Below the pieces are notes generated by a model that had not been told where the DNA came from, made no database searches, and worked only from the letters and a program-made list of their open reading frames with translations. A DNA stretch of 64,000 nt from Ashinkailepas kermadecensis (lineage: Eukaryota > Arthropoda > Thecostraca > Neolepadidae), in assembly GCA_034440615.1 (NCBI GenBank), contig JAOTOM010003966.1, positions 78,501-142,500 of the forward strand. The letters run 5' to 3'. Position 1 is the first letter of the stretch, and the number at the start of each line of letters is the position of its first letter. Positions 48,561-59,589 of this stretch are shown here, piece after piece. A program made the position numbers and the translations under genes.

Positions 48561-49400
48561 CCCGATAGTAGATAAAGCTGTTCTATACGTGTTCTACACC
48601 CTTTTTGCGTGCAAGTTTGAACAAACTGCACGGATTTCAGTGTTAAGCGCATCCAATTTCGGCGTTTCAGCACGTTGCGTCCGAATATGACACAAGACGG
48701 AGAAATTCGGCCGGGCAGCGTGCATTGAAAAAATAATGCAATCAATTTCGGCATAGTGCATTATAATTCAGTGAAGTGAGCATGGTATTCGGCATGCAGG
48801 CTTGTTTCAGCACGGCAACAACCGATTTCGACTGTGTGCAACCAAATTCGATGCACAAATTACGGTTCAAAAATGAAAACTTTGGTTAATATAAACGCAT
48901 CTGCGTATTACCTCCAATGCTAGTTGGCTTTTACGATAACGGCTTACTTCTACATATTCTGAAGCGTCAACTCGTTATTCAGGTACTGCGATACTGAACC
49001 GAATACTACTGACTAGAGGGTGGTTTTTAACCCCTTCCCCCACTCTCGTTTTATATCTGGAAATGATGTCTAAGGAAGCATCCCACTGGCCGCTATCGCA
49101 TTATGTACATAAAACGTTAAAATTTGGTCTTTTGTTGGACAATATGTATTCCTCTGTTGTGTAAAAAATAACATTGCTGGCTATGTTGAAACCGTTTGCA
49201 CTTTAAACTTGCGCATATGTAGAAATATTAAGATATGCAGATAACATGCATTTGAAAATGTCATTAATTTCGCATGAACTTCTTACAACGAAGGGTACAA
49301 ACAGCGAAGTGCTCGCAATGAAGGGCACATACCGTGCACTTACTCGCCAGAGCACAGGGTGTACATCAAAGTCACCTAGTCCGTGGGCGACAGTCATTTA

Positions 49401-50846
49401 CACCTTTTTATGTGCAAGTTTGAACAAACTGCACTGATTTCAGTATTAAGCGCATCCAACTTCGGCGTTTCAGAACATTGCGTCCGAATATGACACAAGA
49501 CGGAGAAATTCGGCTGTGCATTTCAAAAATAGTGCAATCAATTTCGGCATAGTACATTATAATTCAATGAAATGAGCATGGTATTCGGCATGCAGGTTTG
49601 TTTCGGCACGTCAACAACCGATTTAGGCTGTGTGCAACGAAATTCGACGTAAAAAGTACGGTTCGAAAGTGAAAAATTTGGGCAATATAAATGCATCTGC
49701 GTATTACCTCCAATGCTAGTTGGCTTTTTACGATAACGGCTTACTTCTACATACTCTCATGTGTCAACTAGTTATTCGGGTGCTGCGATACTGATCCGAA
49801 CACTACTGACTAGAGGGTGGTTTTTAACACCCTCCTCCACCTTCGTCTTATATCCGGAAGTGATATGTAAGGAAGCACCCCACTGACCACTATCGCATTA
49901 TGTACATAAAACTTTAAAATTTGGTCTTTCATTGGACAATATGTATTTCTCTGTTGTGTAAAATATCACATTGCTGGCTATGTTGAAACCAAATGCACTT
50001 TAAACTGTGCATATGTAGAAATATCCAGATATGCAAATAACATGTGTTTGAAAATGTCATTAATTTCGCATGAACGTCTTACAACAAAGGGTACAAACAA
50101 CGAAGTGTTCGCAATGATGGGCAATACCGTACACGTACACGCCAAAGCACAGGGTGTACATCAAAGTTACCTAGTCCGTGGGCGACAGTCACTTAGTCGA
50201 TAATGTTCTCACGGGCTGCGCAGGCCGGAAGGAATGCTCATCAAAGATGAACATTGATGATTGCCCATCTTTCCCCTTCAGTTGGGTTCCTGTATCGCCC
50301 CCTCGTACGACCTTCTCCACGTGGCATGACGACGTCCAGACGAGCTATGACCTCCTGACCTTGTGGTTGCGGCATGCTCGGCTTCAAAGAAATATTACTG
50401 GCTTCTGATTGGTTGAGTGCGTTACCATGCCGAGACGCGCCGATTACCAACTACCCGCTGGCTAATGTCGCATTATGTATTGGATATACAATTACACACA
50501 CAAAACGTCAAACATTTCCCCTTTATTGGACAATGGGTACATATTGATGCAAATATGACAAAAGCAAGTATCATAGCGGAGTATTTTCCGCGTCTAACTT
50601 GCTTCCACTCTGCCGAAATTCATTGCATTATCACTGAATTATCCACACGTGCCGAAATATTCACTGCAAATCTGAATTCGAATGCAGTACTGCCGAAATC
50701 GGTTGCACTAGTACCAAAATGAATGCTGCTGGGCCGAAGGTGCAGCTGTGATTTGTAAATTGGATGCCCTATGCCGAACTGTCGAAAATGGATGGGCTTA
50801 TCGCTGAAATTGATGCACAGGCGACGAAATTGGACGCAAAAAGGTG
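49401..50846. mobile_element. Nested transposon copy 1 (1446 bp)
   Basis: Starts CACCTTTTTATGTGCAAG after TA (49399-49400) and ends GGACGCAAAAAGGTG before TA (50847-50848). The host flanks GGGCGACAGTCATT-TA and TA-GTCGATAGTGTT match the uninterrupted site GACAGTCACTTAGTCGATAA found at 50185 and 51942 in the nested copies themselves. This copy and nested copy 2 share bases that differ from the outer element (for example CACTGATTTCAGTATTAAG versus CACGGATTTCAGTGTTAAG). Confidence 0.9.
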
Positions 50847-51150
50847 TAGTCGATAGTGTTCTCACGGGCTGCGCAGACCGGTAGGAAGTACTCAGACAGA
50901 TGAGCATTGATGATTGCCCATCTTTCCCCAATTCGGTTGGGTTCCTGTACCACCTCCTCGCACGTCCTTCGACACGTCGCATGACGACGTCTAGACGAGC
51001 TGCGACCTCCTGACCTTGTGGTTGCGGCATGCTCGGCTTTAAATAAATATTACTGGCTTCTGATTGGTTGTGTGCGTTACCATGCTGAGACGCGTCGCTT
51101 AGCAACTAGACCCGCTGGCCAATGTGACATCATGTAGTGGAATACAATTA

Positions 51151-52603
51151 CACCTTTTTGTGTGCAAGTTTGAACAAACTGCACTGATTTCAGTATTAAG
51201 CGCATCCAACTTCGGCGTTTCAGAACATTGCGTCCAAATATGACACAAGACGGAGAAATTCGGCCGGGCAGCGTGCATTTCTAAAATAGTGCAACCAATT
51301 TCGGCATAGTACAATATAATTCAATGAAATGAGCATGGTATTCGGCATGCAGGTTTGTTTCGGCACGTCAACAACCGATTTAGGCTGTGCAACGAAATTC
51401 GACGCAAAAAATACGGTTCGAAAGTGACAAATTTGGGCAATATAAATGCATCTGCGTATTACCTGCAATGCTAGTTGGCTTTTTACGATAACGGCTTACT
51501 TCTACATACTCTCATGTGTCAACTAGTTATTCGGGTGCTGCGATACTGAACCGAACACTACTGACTAGAGGGTGGTTTTTAACACCCTCCTCCACCTTCG
51601 TCTTATATCCGGAAGTGATGTCTAAGGAAGCACCCCACTAGCCACTATCGCATTATGTACATAAAACGTTAAAATTTGGTCTTTCATTGGACAATATGTA
51701 TTTCTCTGTTGTGTAAAAAAATCGCATTGCTGGCTATGTTGAAACCATATGAACTTTAAACTTGTGCATATGTAGAAATATCTAGATATGCAAATAACAT
51801 GTGTTTGAAAATGTCATTAATTTCGCATGAACATCCTACAACAAAGGGCACAAACAACGAAGTGTTCGCAATGATGGGAAATACCGTACACTTACACGCC
51901 AAAGCACAGGGTGTACATCAAAGTTACCTAGTCCGTGGGCGACAGTCACTTAGTCGATAATGTTCTCACGGGCTGTGCAGGCCGGCAGGAATGCTCATCA
52001 AAGATGAGCATTGATGATTGCCCATCTTTCCCCTTCAGTTGGGTTCCTGTATCGCCCCCTCGTACGACCTTCTCCACGTGGCATGACGACGTCCAGACGA
52101 GCTATGACCTCCTGACCTTGTGGTTGCGGCATGCTCGGCTTCAAATAAATATTACTGGCTTCTGATTGGTTGAGTGCGTTACCATGCCGAGACGCGCCGA
52201 TTACCAACTACCCGCTGGCCAATGTCGCATTATGTATTGGATATACAATTACACACACAAAACGTCAAACATTTCCCCTTTATTGGACAATGGGTACATA
52301 TTGACGCAAATATGACAAAAGCAAGTATCATAGCGGAGTATTTTCCGCGTCTAACTTGCTTCCACTCTGCCGAAATCCATCGCATTATCACCGAATTATC
52401 TACACGTGCCGAAATATTCACTGCAAATCTAAATTCGAATGCAGTACTGCCGAAATCGGTTGCACTAGTACCAAAATCAATGCTGCTGGGCCGAAGGTGC
52501 AGCTGTGATTTGTAAATTGGATGCGCTATGCCGAACTGTCGAAAATGGATGGGCTTATCGCTGAAATTGATGCACAGGCGGCGAAATTGGACGCAAAAAG
52601 GTG
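51151..52603. mobile_element. Nested transposon copy 2 (1453 bp)
   Basis: Starts CACCTTTTTGTGTGCAAG after TA (51149-51150) and ends GGACGCAAAAAGGTG before TA (52604-52605). The host flanks GGAATACAAT-TA and TA-CATACACAAAAC match the uninterrupted ATACAATTACACACACAAAA present at about 50485 (copy 1) and about 52243 (copy 2 itself). The insertion point lies about 300 bp downstream of that used by copy 1. Confidence 0.9.
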
Positions 52604-52961
52604 TACATACACAAAACTTCAAAAATTGCCGTTTTTGGACAATGGGTAAATATTTAACCAAATGTGACAAAAAAAGACGAGTCTCATAGCGAAGTATTTT
52701 CCGCGTCGAACTTGCCTGCACTCTGCCGAAATTCATTGCACTCTCACTGAATTATTCACACATGCCGAAATATTCACTGCAAATCTGAATTCGGATGCAG
52801 TTCTGTCGAAATAGGTTGCACTAGTACCAAAATGAATGATGCTGGGCCGAAGGTGGAGCTGTGATTTGTAAATTTGATGCGCTATGCCGAACTGTCGGAA
52901 ATGGATGGGCTTATCGCTGAAATTGATGCACAGGCGGCGAAATTGGACGCAAAAAGGTGTA

Positions 52962-53814
52962 CTAACGCGTATTTTACATCACATTGTTCCGGAAACACGT
53001 TATTGATACTGACACCCTGGCAATGGATGACTGCCGGTTATCATCTGTTCTTATTTATATGTCCGTGTGCTTTGGACTTTGGTGAACCTACAATAAAGAT
53101 ACTATATCAAATACAATAATTAATAAATGTCTAGTATGTTCTGTATCTGTATGTGTGCTTAGCATGCTAAATATCAACGACATTGCGCAATGCAAGTGTT
53201 CGTTTCGCAAGACGAAAAATTCGAGCGGTGGTGTTGCATAGTTTCGTACATGAATTTGAATGATTTTTATAAACCTAGCCTAATTGTGCCATCTTTTTCT
53301 ACTCAGAATAGCTTTAAAGTGCTCCCGTCGTGCTATTATGGCGAAATTCGACATCCGTTCTCTCTTGACACCAACACAGCTCGTTTAAAATCAGCGTAAC
53401 CTGATGAAAACGTATGAATGCATGCATATTTCATGGCGCGAATGTTGCAGTATTTGGTTCCTTTCTTACCGTGAGCATGCGGTTTTATGCTCAGTCAGGG
53501 TTAAACGCACGCAGCAACGATAGCCGATGGGCGCACATTTGTGTCTGGAAGCCTTGTCTCAAAGTCGTGCCATATCGTAAGAGCAAGCTAGCAATAAAAT
53601 TACGTGTCACAACGCCAGCACATCAGCTACAGGGCGCTATAAAAGAGCATAGTTCCCGAGATACGTGATATTGTACGTTATATCTCCATACCCATTTGTG
53701 ATTGCACCGCTCAAAGAAGAGTTACTAACATTTAATTGCGATCTTTGGACCTTGAAAAGTATGACGCCAATAAGGGAAGAACGTTGGGAAATTCAGCGTG
53801 ACATCACTACGCCA
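52962..53814. other. Unassigned sequence
   Basis: No recognisable feature between the transposon cluster and the next array. Confidence 0.5.
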
Positions 53815-54683
53815 CTGAGGTGTTCCTGTACGGCGGACAGCGCTGGCAGCGGTACATCCACCGCCGTCTCGCTGCTGTCTGGGATGTGGTCGGGATGTGG
53901 TCGGGATGTGGTCGGGATGTGGTCGGGATGTGGTCGGGATGTGGTCGGGATGTGGTCGGGATGTGGTCGGGATGGTGGTCCACTGAGATGTTCCTGTACG
54001 GCGGACAGCGCTGGCAGCGGCACATCCACCGCCGTCTCGCTGCTGTCTGGGATGTGGTCGGGATGTGGTCGGGATGGTGGTCCACTGAGATGTTCCTGTA
54101 CGGCGGATAGCGCTGGCAGCGGAACATCCACCGCCGTCGCGCTGTGTCTGGGAGGGTCGAGATGTGGTCGGGATGTGGTCGGGATGTGGTCGGGATGTGG
54201 TCGGGATGGTGGTCCACTGAGATGTTCCTGTACGGCGGACAGCGCTGGCAGCGGCACATCCACCGCCGCCTCGCTGCTGTCTGGGATGTGGTCGGGATGT
54301 GGTCGGGATGGTGGTCCACTGAGATGTTCCTGTACGGCGGATAGCGCTGGCAGCGGAACATCCACCGCCGTCGCGCTGCTGTCTGGGATGTGGTCGAGAT
54401 GTGGTCGGGATGTGGTCGGGATGTGGTCGGGATGTGGTCGGGATGGTGGTCCACTGAGATGTTCCTGTACGGCGGACAGCGCTGGCAGCGGAACATCCAC
54501 CGCCGTCGCGCTGCTGTCTGGGATGTGGTCGAGATGTGGTCGGGATGTGGTCGGGATGTGGTCGTGATGTGGCCGGGATGTGGTCGGGATGTTGTCGGGA
54601 TGTGGACGGGATGTGGTCGGGATGTGGTCGGGATGTGGTCGGGATGTGGTCGGGATGTGGTCGGGATGTGGTCGGGATGTGGT
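53815..54683. repeat. Higher-order array: 11-bp GGGATGTGGTC tracts alternating with a unique-like block
   Basis: A block beginning GTTCCTGTACGGCGGA(C/T)AGC starts at 53821, 53990, 54092, 54223, 54325 and 54461. The blocks are separated by tracts of the 11-mer GGGATGTGGTC whose copy number varies (long, short, long, short, long), and a final long tract follows. Paired variants (GACAGC with CACATCC, GATAGC with AACATCC) recur, showing that two-block modules were duplicated. Open frames on both strands up to 322 codons are repeat artefacts. Confidence 0.95.
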
Positions 54684-54924
54684 CCGGCTTCATCGAGTGT
54701 TGATAAAACTTTCCCTACTCCCCACAACTGCTGAGTTGGCTGCATAAACCTTCCACAGAACTAATATGCCAGACCACTAACAAGCATATTGTATTAGTTT
54801 CCGTCCAAAGATGGGTGCACTACGTGAATCCTTTCCAAATCAAACTTTTGTGGCCGCCCGGCACTGCCGTGCTGTGCAATTCCAGTCCAATGTTACAGAA
54901 GTCATTGGGGCATATTCCGCTAAT
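54684..54924. other. Unassigned short spacer
   Basis: Nothing recognised. Confidence 0.5.
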
Positions 54925-55025
54925 GGCATGCTGAATTCCCGCCACAAATAGCATGCTGAATTCCCGCCACAAATGGCATGCTGAATTCCCGCCATAAATG
55001 GAATGTTGAATTCCCGCCACAAATG
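54925..55025. repeat. Minisatellite, 25-bp unit, 4 copies
   Basis: TGAATTCCCGCCACAAATGG repeats at 25-bp spacing, preceded by a partial copy (GGCATGCTGAATTCCC). Variants include CATAAATGGAATGT. Confidence 0.93.
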
Positions 55026-55164
55026 GCGTGCCTCGCGGTGTTGTGGCGGCCACAGAAGAGCGGTGAGCCGTAGTTCGCCCCAACTGAAAATACAGCCGTT
55101 CGAATTCGGGGATCTCTTGAACATCGCAGCACACAAATGACACGTGCCAATCCGCTAGCAAGTG

Positions 55165-55270
55165 CTATCATGTGTCGTTGTGCCAGTTCGCCAGCCTTTG
55201 TTACCATGTGTTGCTGTGCCCGTTCGTCAGCCTTTGTTACCATGTGTTGTTGTGCCCGTTCGTCAGCAGT
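55165..55270. repeat. Minisatellite, 36-bp unit, 3 copies
   Basis: TTACCATGTGTTG(C/T)TGTGCC recurs at 55201 and 55237, with a diverged first copy at about 55165. GTTCG(T/C)CAGCCTTTG fills the rest of the unit. Confidence 0.92.
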
Positions 55271-57171
55271 TATCCTTCTGCAATAATGCTCGGCGCGTCT
55301 TCTCTGAAATCGCTGCTTTGCCACGTTTCAGTGTATCTAATGTGCCCCAGACACTTCATGTTTTACATGTTTAGGTTAACTTATTGTCACCACTTGCGTC
55401 ACTTGAGTTCAGCTGCCCGGGTTTGGTCAGACGCTATGGATTGGTTGTCAGGGCACCCGATTCTGATGAAACATTCGGATCGCTGTCATCGTCTAGTGTG
55501 CTAGGCGGAACATGCTGTTCTATCTAATGCACTTGACGATGACAGGATAACAGTAGTACAAATATACGGATTTTCTGTTTCATTTAAAACAAACTTCGAG
55601 GTGCTTCTATCTCTTAAATTGAAATTATGTAACCGTCTACACCACATTAGATTAAATAGCCCTCTACACGGTACTAATAGTTACTAAGCATCAAAGAAGT
55701 TCAGTTTACTCGAAGTCTTACTGAGCATTCTAATTGAAGCTAGCATGAAATTTGCAAAGTTGTGGTAATGATGATAGGTGACTGTCACCCAAATTAAAAC
55801 AGTATGGTTTGCCTGCGAGCTTTCTTGAACTGACAGCTGAGGAATAACCCATCATGTATTTGAAAATATAATTGTCCATCTTCATCGTAGGCCAAGCTTG
55901 GCAGTCGCCGCAATTTTGACGATACCTACCCGTTAACACTGTATGCGATGAGGTGAGATAAGGTGTTAATGGATTTGTACCACCTTGAGATGCACTTCAT
56001 CAGGCACTTGAATAGCACGTGCTGACCACAATCAACAAGCATTTTGTCTAAATACGGACAGACCAATATCGTTATTTTTCCTGAAGGGAATGTGTAATCT
56101 TCTCGCTCAGCATATTATTAGATTACTGGTGTTGTTCTGAAGCGCACTCTTTTGGAATGTGGTTTAGCATTTAACATAGCATTGCTAGCATTATGCATTA
56201 TTAGCCATACAAAGGAAAACAGAAAAAAAACATCATCTTTATTTTGTATTGAACCGTGTACTGAATAGGTTAATCGAGGAACTATCAAATAGTACTGCGC
56301 AACGCTAGTACGTGATATTGGATATCGCCTATTTTCACGAACTTGGCGCACTTGTGCCCAACGGCCAGGTCAAGGTTAGACGGCCAGGTTAAGGTTAAGG
56401 TTAAGGTTAAGGTTAACAGGCCAGGTTAAGGTTAGATGGCTCGGTTTCGAGACCGCTTCTGGTAGTGAATAAGGTATACGTTTGATGCATCGGCCAATCG
56501 GCCTTTTATGCTCTTTATCGGCTTATCTAAGTTTCGCTGCTTGCTGTTTTCTAATCCGACTGTCTATGTTGAGATTGCAGCTTCTTCTGTGTCCCCGACG
56601 TAGCTAGTCAACCTTGGTGCAAAGCGTCGGCGTCATCTGGCACGGGCATCAATCGGCTTTATGTGGGAGTGTAGGAGCCCACCAAAGGTAAGATTAGTAC
56701 GTAGCAAACACAACGTTGATAGAGTTCACGAGATTCTTGGCCAATGTCGGTTCCATTGACCGACCTTTTGGCGCTTTTCTATCGTGCATTAAGGTTTCCC
56801 CATCAGGATGATCAGCTATTCTTTTTCTTCTTCTCCAAGCGAGCATGTGATTACTCAAGATGGTGAGAGGTGGTAGATTAAGAAGGTGGTATACTCAAGA
56901 TGGTGGAGGTGGTGTAGTCAAAACGATGGAGGTGGTGCAGTCAAGATAAATATCGTTGAAGTCACCAGCCGTGCAGTGAAGTGATGCCATTTTGCGCAAT
57001 GCCTTCCCATTGGCCACCCGGGCATTCAGACCGGTTGTCAGTACTGATATCCGTGCTGTTGTAAAATAAAATAGACCGACATATGCGGCCCTTGTCCTGC
57101 GCCAAGCGTATCAAGAACATATTGGTAACTGAAATGCGATTTGCTTTCAATGTGCATGGAAAAGTCATTGA
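55271..57171. other. Unassigned sequence with two short simple arrays
   Basis: 56362-56437 is an imperfect AGGTTA/AAGGTT hexamer tract (GGTTAAGGTTAAGGTTAAGG). 56845-56945 holds three to four degenerate copies of a segment containing CAAGATGGTGGAGGTGGT. No gene is recognised. Confidence 0.65.
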
Positions 57172-58640
57172 TAGTTGTCGGGGTCGGGGAGTCGGCCACA
57201 GGCTCACCTTGTGCCAGTGGAACAGTCACCAGTAGTTGTCGGGGTCGGGGAGTCGGTCACAGGTTCACCTTGTGCCACTGGAACCTTGTACCACCAGTAG
57301 TTGTCGCGGTCGGAGAGTCGGTCACAGGCTCACCTTGTGCCACTGGAACAGTCACCAATAGTTGTCGCGGTCGGGGAGTCGGTCACAGGCTCACCTTGTA
57401 CCACTGGAACCTTGTACCACCAGTAGTTGTCGCGGTCGGGGAGTCGGTCACAGGCTCACCTTGTGCCACTGGAACAGTCACCAGTAGTTGTCGGGGTCTG
57501 GGAGTCTGTCATATGCTCACCTTGTGCCACTAGAACAGTCACCAGTAGTTGTCGGGGTCGGGGAGTCGGTCACGGGCTCACCTTGTGCCACTGGAACAGT
57601 CACCAATAGTTGTTGGGGTCGGGGAGTCGGTCATAGGCTCACCTTGTACCACTGGAATAGTCACCAATAGTTGTCGGGGTCGGGGGGTCGGTCATAGGCT
57701 TACCTTGTGCCAGTGGAACAGTCACCAGTAGTTGTCGGGGTCGGGGAGTCGGTCACAGGCTCACCTTGTGCCAGTGGAACAGTCACCAGTAGTTGTCGGG
57801 GTCAGGGAGTCGGTCATAGGATCACATTGTGCCACTGGAACAGTCACCAGTAGTTCTCTGGGTCGGGGAGTCGGTCACAGGCTCACTTTGTGCCAGTGGA
57901 ACAGTCACCAGTAGTTGTCGGGGTCGGGGAGTCGGTCATAGGCTCATCTTGTGCCACTCGAACAGTCACCAGTAGTTGTCGAAGTCGAGGAGTTGGTCAT
58001 AAGCTCACCTTGTGCCAGTGGAACAGTCACCAGTAGTTGTCGGGGTCGGAGAGTCGGTCCTAGGCTCATCTTGTGCCACTGGAACAGTCACCAGTAGTTG
58101 TCGAAGTCGAGGAGTTGGTCATAAGCTCACCTTGTGCCACTGAAACAGTCACCAGTAGTTGTCGGGGTCGGGGAGTCGGTCATAGGCTCACCTTGTGCCA
58201 CTGGAACAGTCACCAGTAGTTGTCGGGGTCGGGGAGTTGGTCATAGGCTCACCTTGTGCCAGTGGAACAGTCACCAGTAGTTGTCGGGGTCGGGGAGTCG
58301 GTCTAGGTCACTTGTGCCACTGGAACAGTCACCAGTAGTTGTCTGGGTCGGGGAGTCTGTCAGGCTCTTTGTGCAGTGGAACAGTCCGTGTGGGTGGATT
58401 GGTCATAGGCTCACCTTGTGCCAGTGGAACAGTCACCAGTAGTTGTCGGGGTCGGGGATTTGGTCATAGGCTCACCTTGTGCCACTCGAACAGTCACCAA
58501 TAGTTGTCTAGATCGAGGAGCCAGTCATAGGCTCACCTTGTGCCACTCGAGCAGTCACCAGTAATTGTCGGGGTCGAGGAGTCGGTCACAGCCTCACCAT
58601 GTGCCACTGGGACAATCACAATAGTTGTCTGGCTCAAGGA
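57172..58640. repeat. Satellite array, 61-bp unit, about 24 copies
   Basis: GTCACCAGTAGTTGTCGGGG and CTCACCTTGTGCCACTGGAA mark each 61-bp unit. Variants such as CCAGTGG/CCACTGG, CACAGG/CATAGG and the GAAGTCGAGGAGTTGG form recur in blocks. Copies near 58,290-58,400 have internal deletions. The unit is unrelated in sequence to the 61-bp array at 20.3-21.3 kb. Confidence 0.97.
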
Positions 58641-58734
58641 GTCTGACAGGCCTTCTCTGCACTCCGTTCCTATGGCGGAGAAATCAGGAAACAATTGGGT
58701 GGACAAGCAGACGCACGATGCTGAAACTAAACAT

Positions 58735-58878
58735 ATGGCGTGTGTATGGCGTGTGCATGGCGTATGTATGGCGTGTGTATGGCGTGTGTATGGCGTGTGT
58801 ATGGCGTGTGTATAGCGTGTGCATGGCGTGTGTATGGCGTGTGTATGGCGTGTGTATGGCGTGTGCATGGCGTGCGTT
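58735..58878. repeat. Minisatellite, 11-bp unit ATGGCGTGTGT, about 13 copies
   Basis: ATGGCGTGTGT and the variant ATGGCGTGTGC are repeated head to tail. Frames across it on both strands are artefacts. Confidence 0.97.
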
Positions 58879-59589
58879 ATGCAGTTTGCTGTAGGCGAGC
58901 ATCGCAAGTGCCGGGGTGTCAGTCGTCCTGAAATTATTTTTTCCTGTGGAGTGGGTTTGATAAATTAGAAGCGAAGACGTCAAAGCCCACCATGACGAAG
59001 AAACAAATCGGAAACATAAAGTGCAACAGATAATAATCATATGCGAACGTTGCATCTGTTGGCAAGAGTGTCGTGGTACAGATGCTAGAAATCGGGTATG
59101 ACGAGAAACAGCGGACAACACGAATTTGACATCTGTATGAATATCTGTTTGGTACGGGTAACGGAGCGAATAGGATAGACTTTGGCAACTTTAACCCGAT
59201 ATAAGTTGGGTCACGGATTGCCTCTGGAACTTTCCACGTGGAAGCAAAACCTTAACAACATAGTCATATTTCCTCCTGTTTTTCAACCACACCCATGCAT
59301 AATAAAATGTTGGGATTAGCTAATGCTGAGCTTTTTAGTTGTCTGAAAACTATATGATGCCACTAATCATCAACTATGTTGTGATATTTGTTTTCACAGG
59401 TACCGTCAATGTCAAACACATGCGAAATCAGCATGAGCTGGATTCATTCCATTGTTCTATCAATTTCCAGTCATCATCAAACTTTTATGCAACCTAGATT
59501 ATTGCAATCACACTGTTAGCAATGAGCTCGCGGAAATGCTATGTGTGATCAAATTCAGCGACCCACTCATCCACCTGCGGCTTCATTCA
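58879..59589. other. Unassigned sequence
   Basis: 58,995-59,112 resembles 33,590-33,702. Nothing else is recognised. Confidence 0.5.

Larger units (their letters stand above)
48597..52959. mobile_element. Outer non-autonomous TA-inserting transposon, interrupted by two nested copies
   Basis: The outer element begins CACCCTTTTTGCGT after a TA (48595-48596) and ends ACGCAAAAAGGTG before a TA (52960-52961). These are inverted terminal repeats with TA target duplication, as in Tc1/mariner-like families. Its own sequence is 48597-49400, 50849-51150 and 52606-52959, about 1460 bp in total. The gaps are two further copies of the same element, each flanked by TA. Inside the ends, degenerate 21-bp units (GCAATCAATTTCGGCATAGT type on the left, GCCGAAATTGATGCAC type on the right) form inverted arrays of roughly 250-350 bp. 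No transposase is encoded, so mobilisation would need one in trans. The family name is unknown to me. Confidence 0.88.

Noticed and set aside
53665..54745. Frames of 322, 312 and 300 codons on both strands
   Set aside because: They are products of the 11-bp/block array. No independent coding signal.
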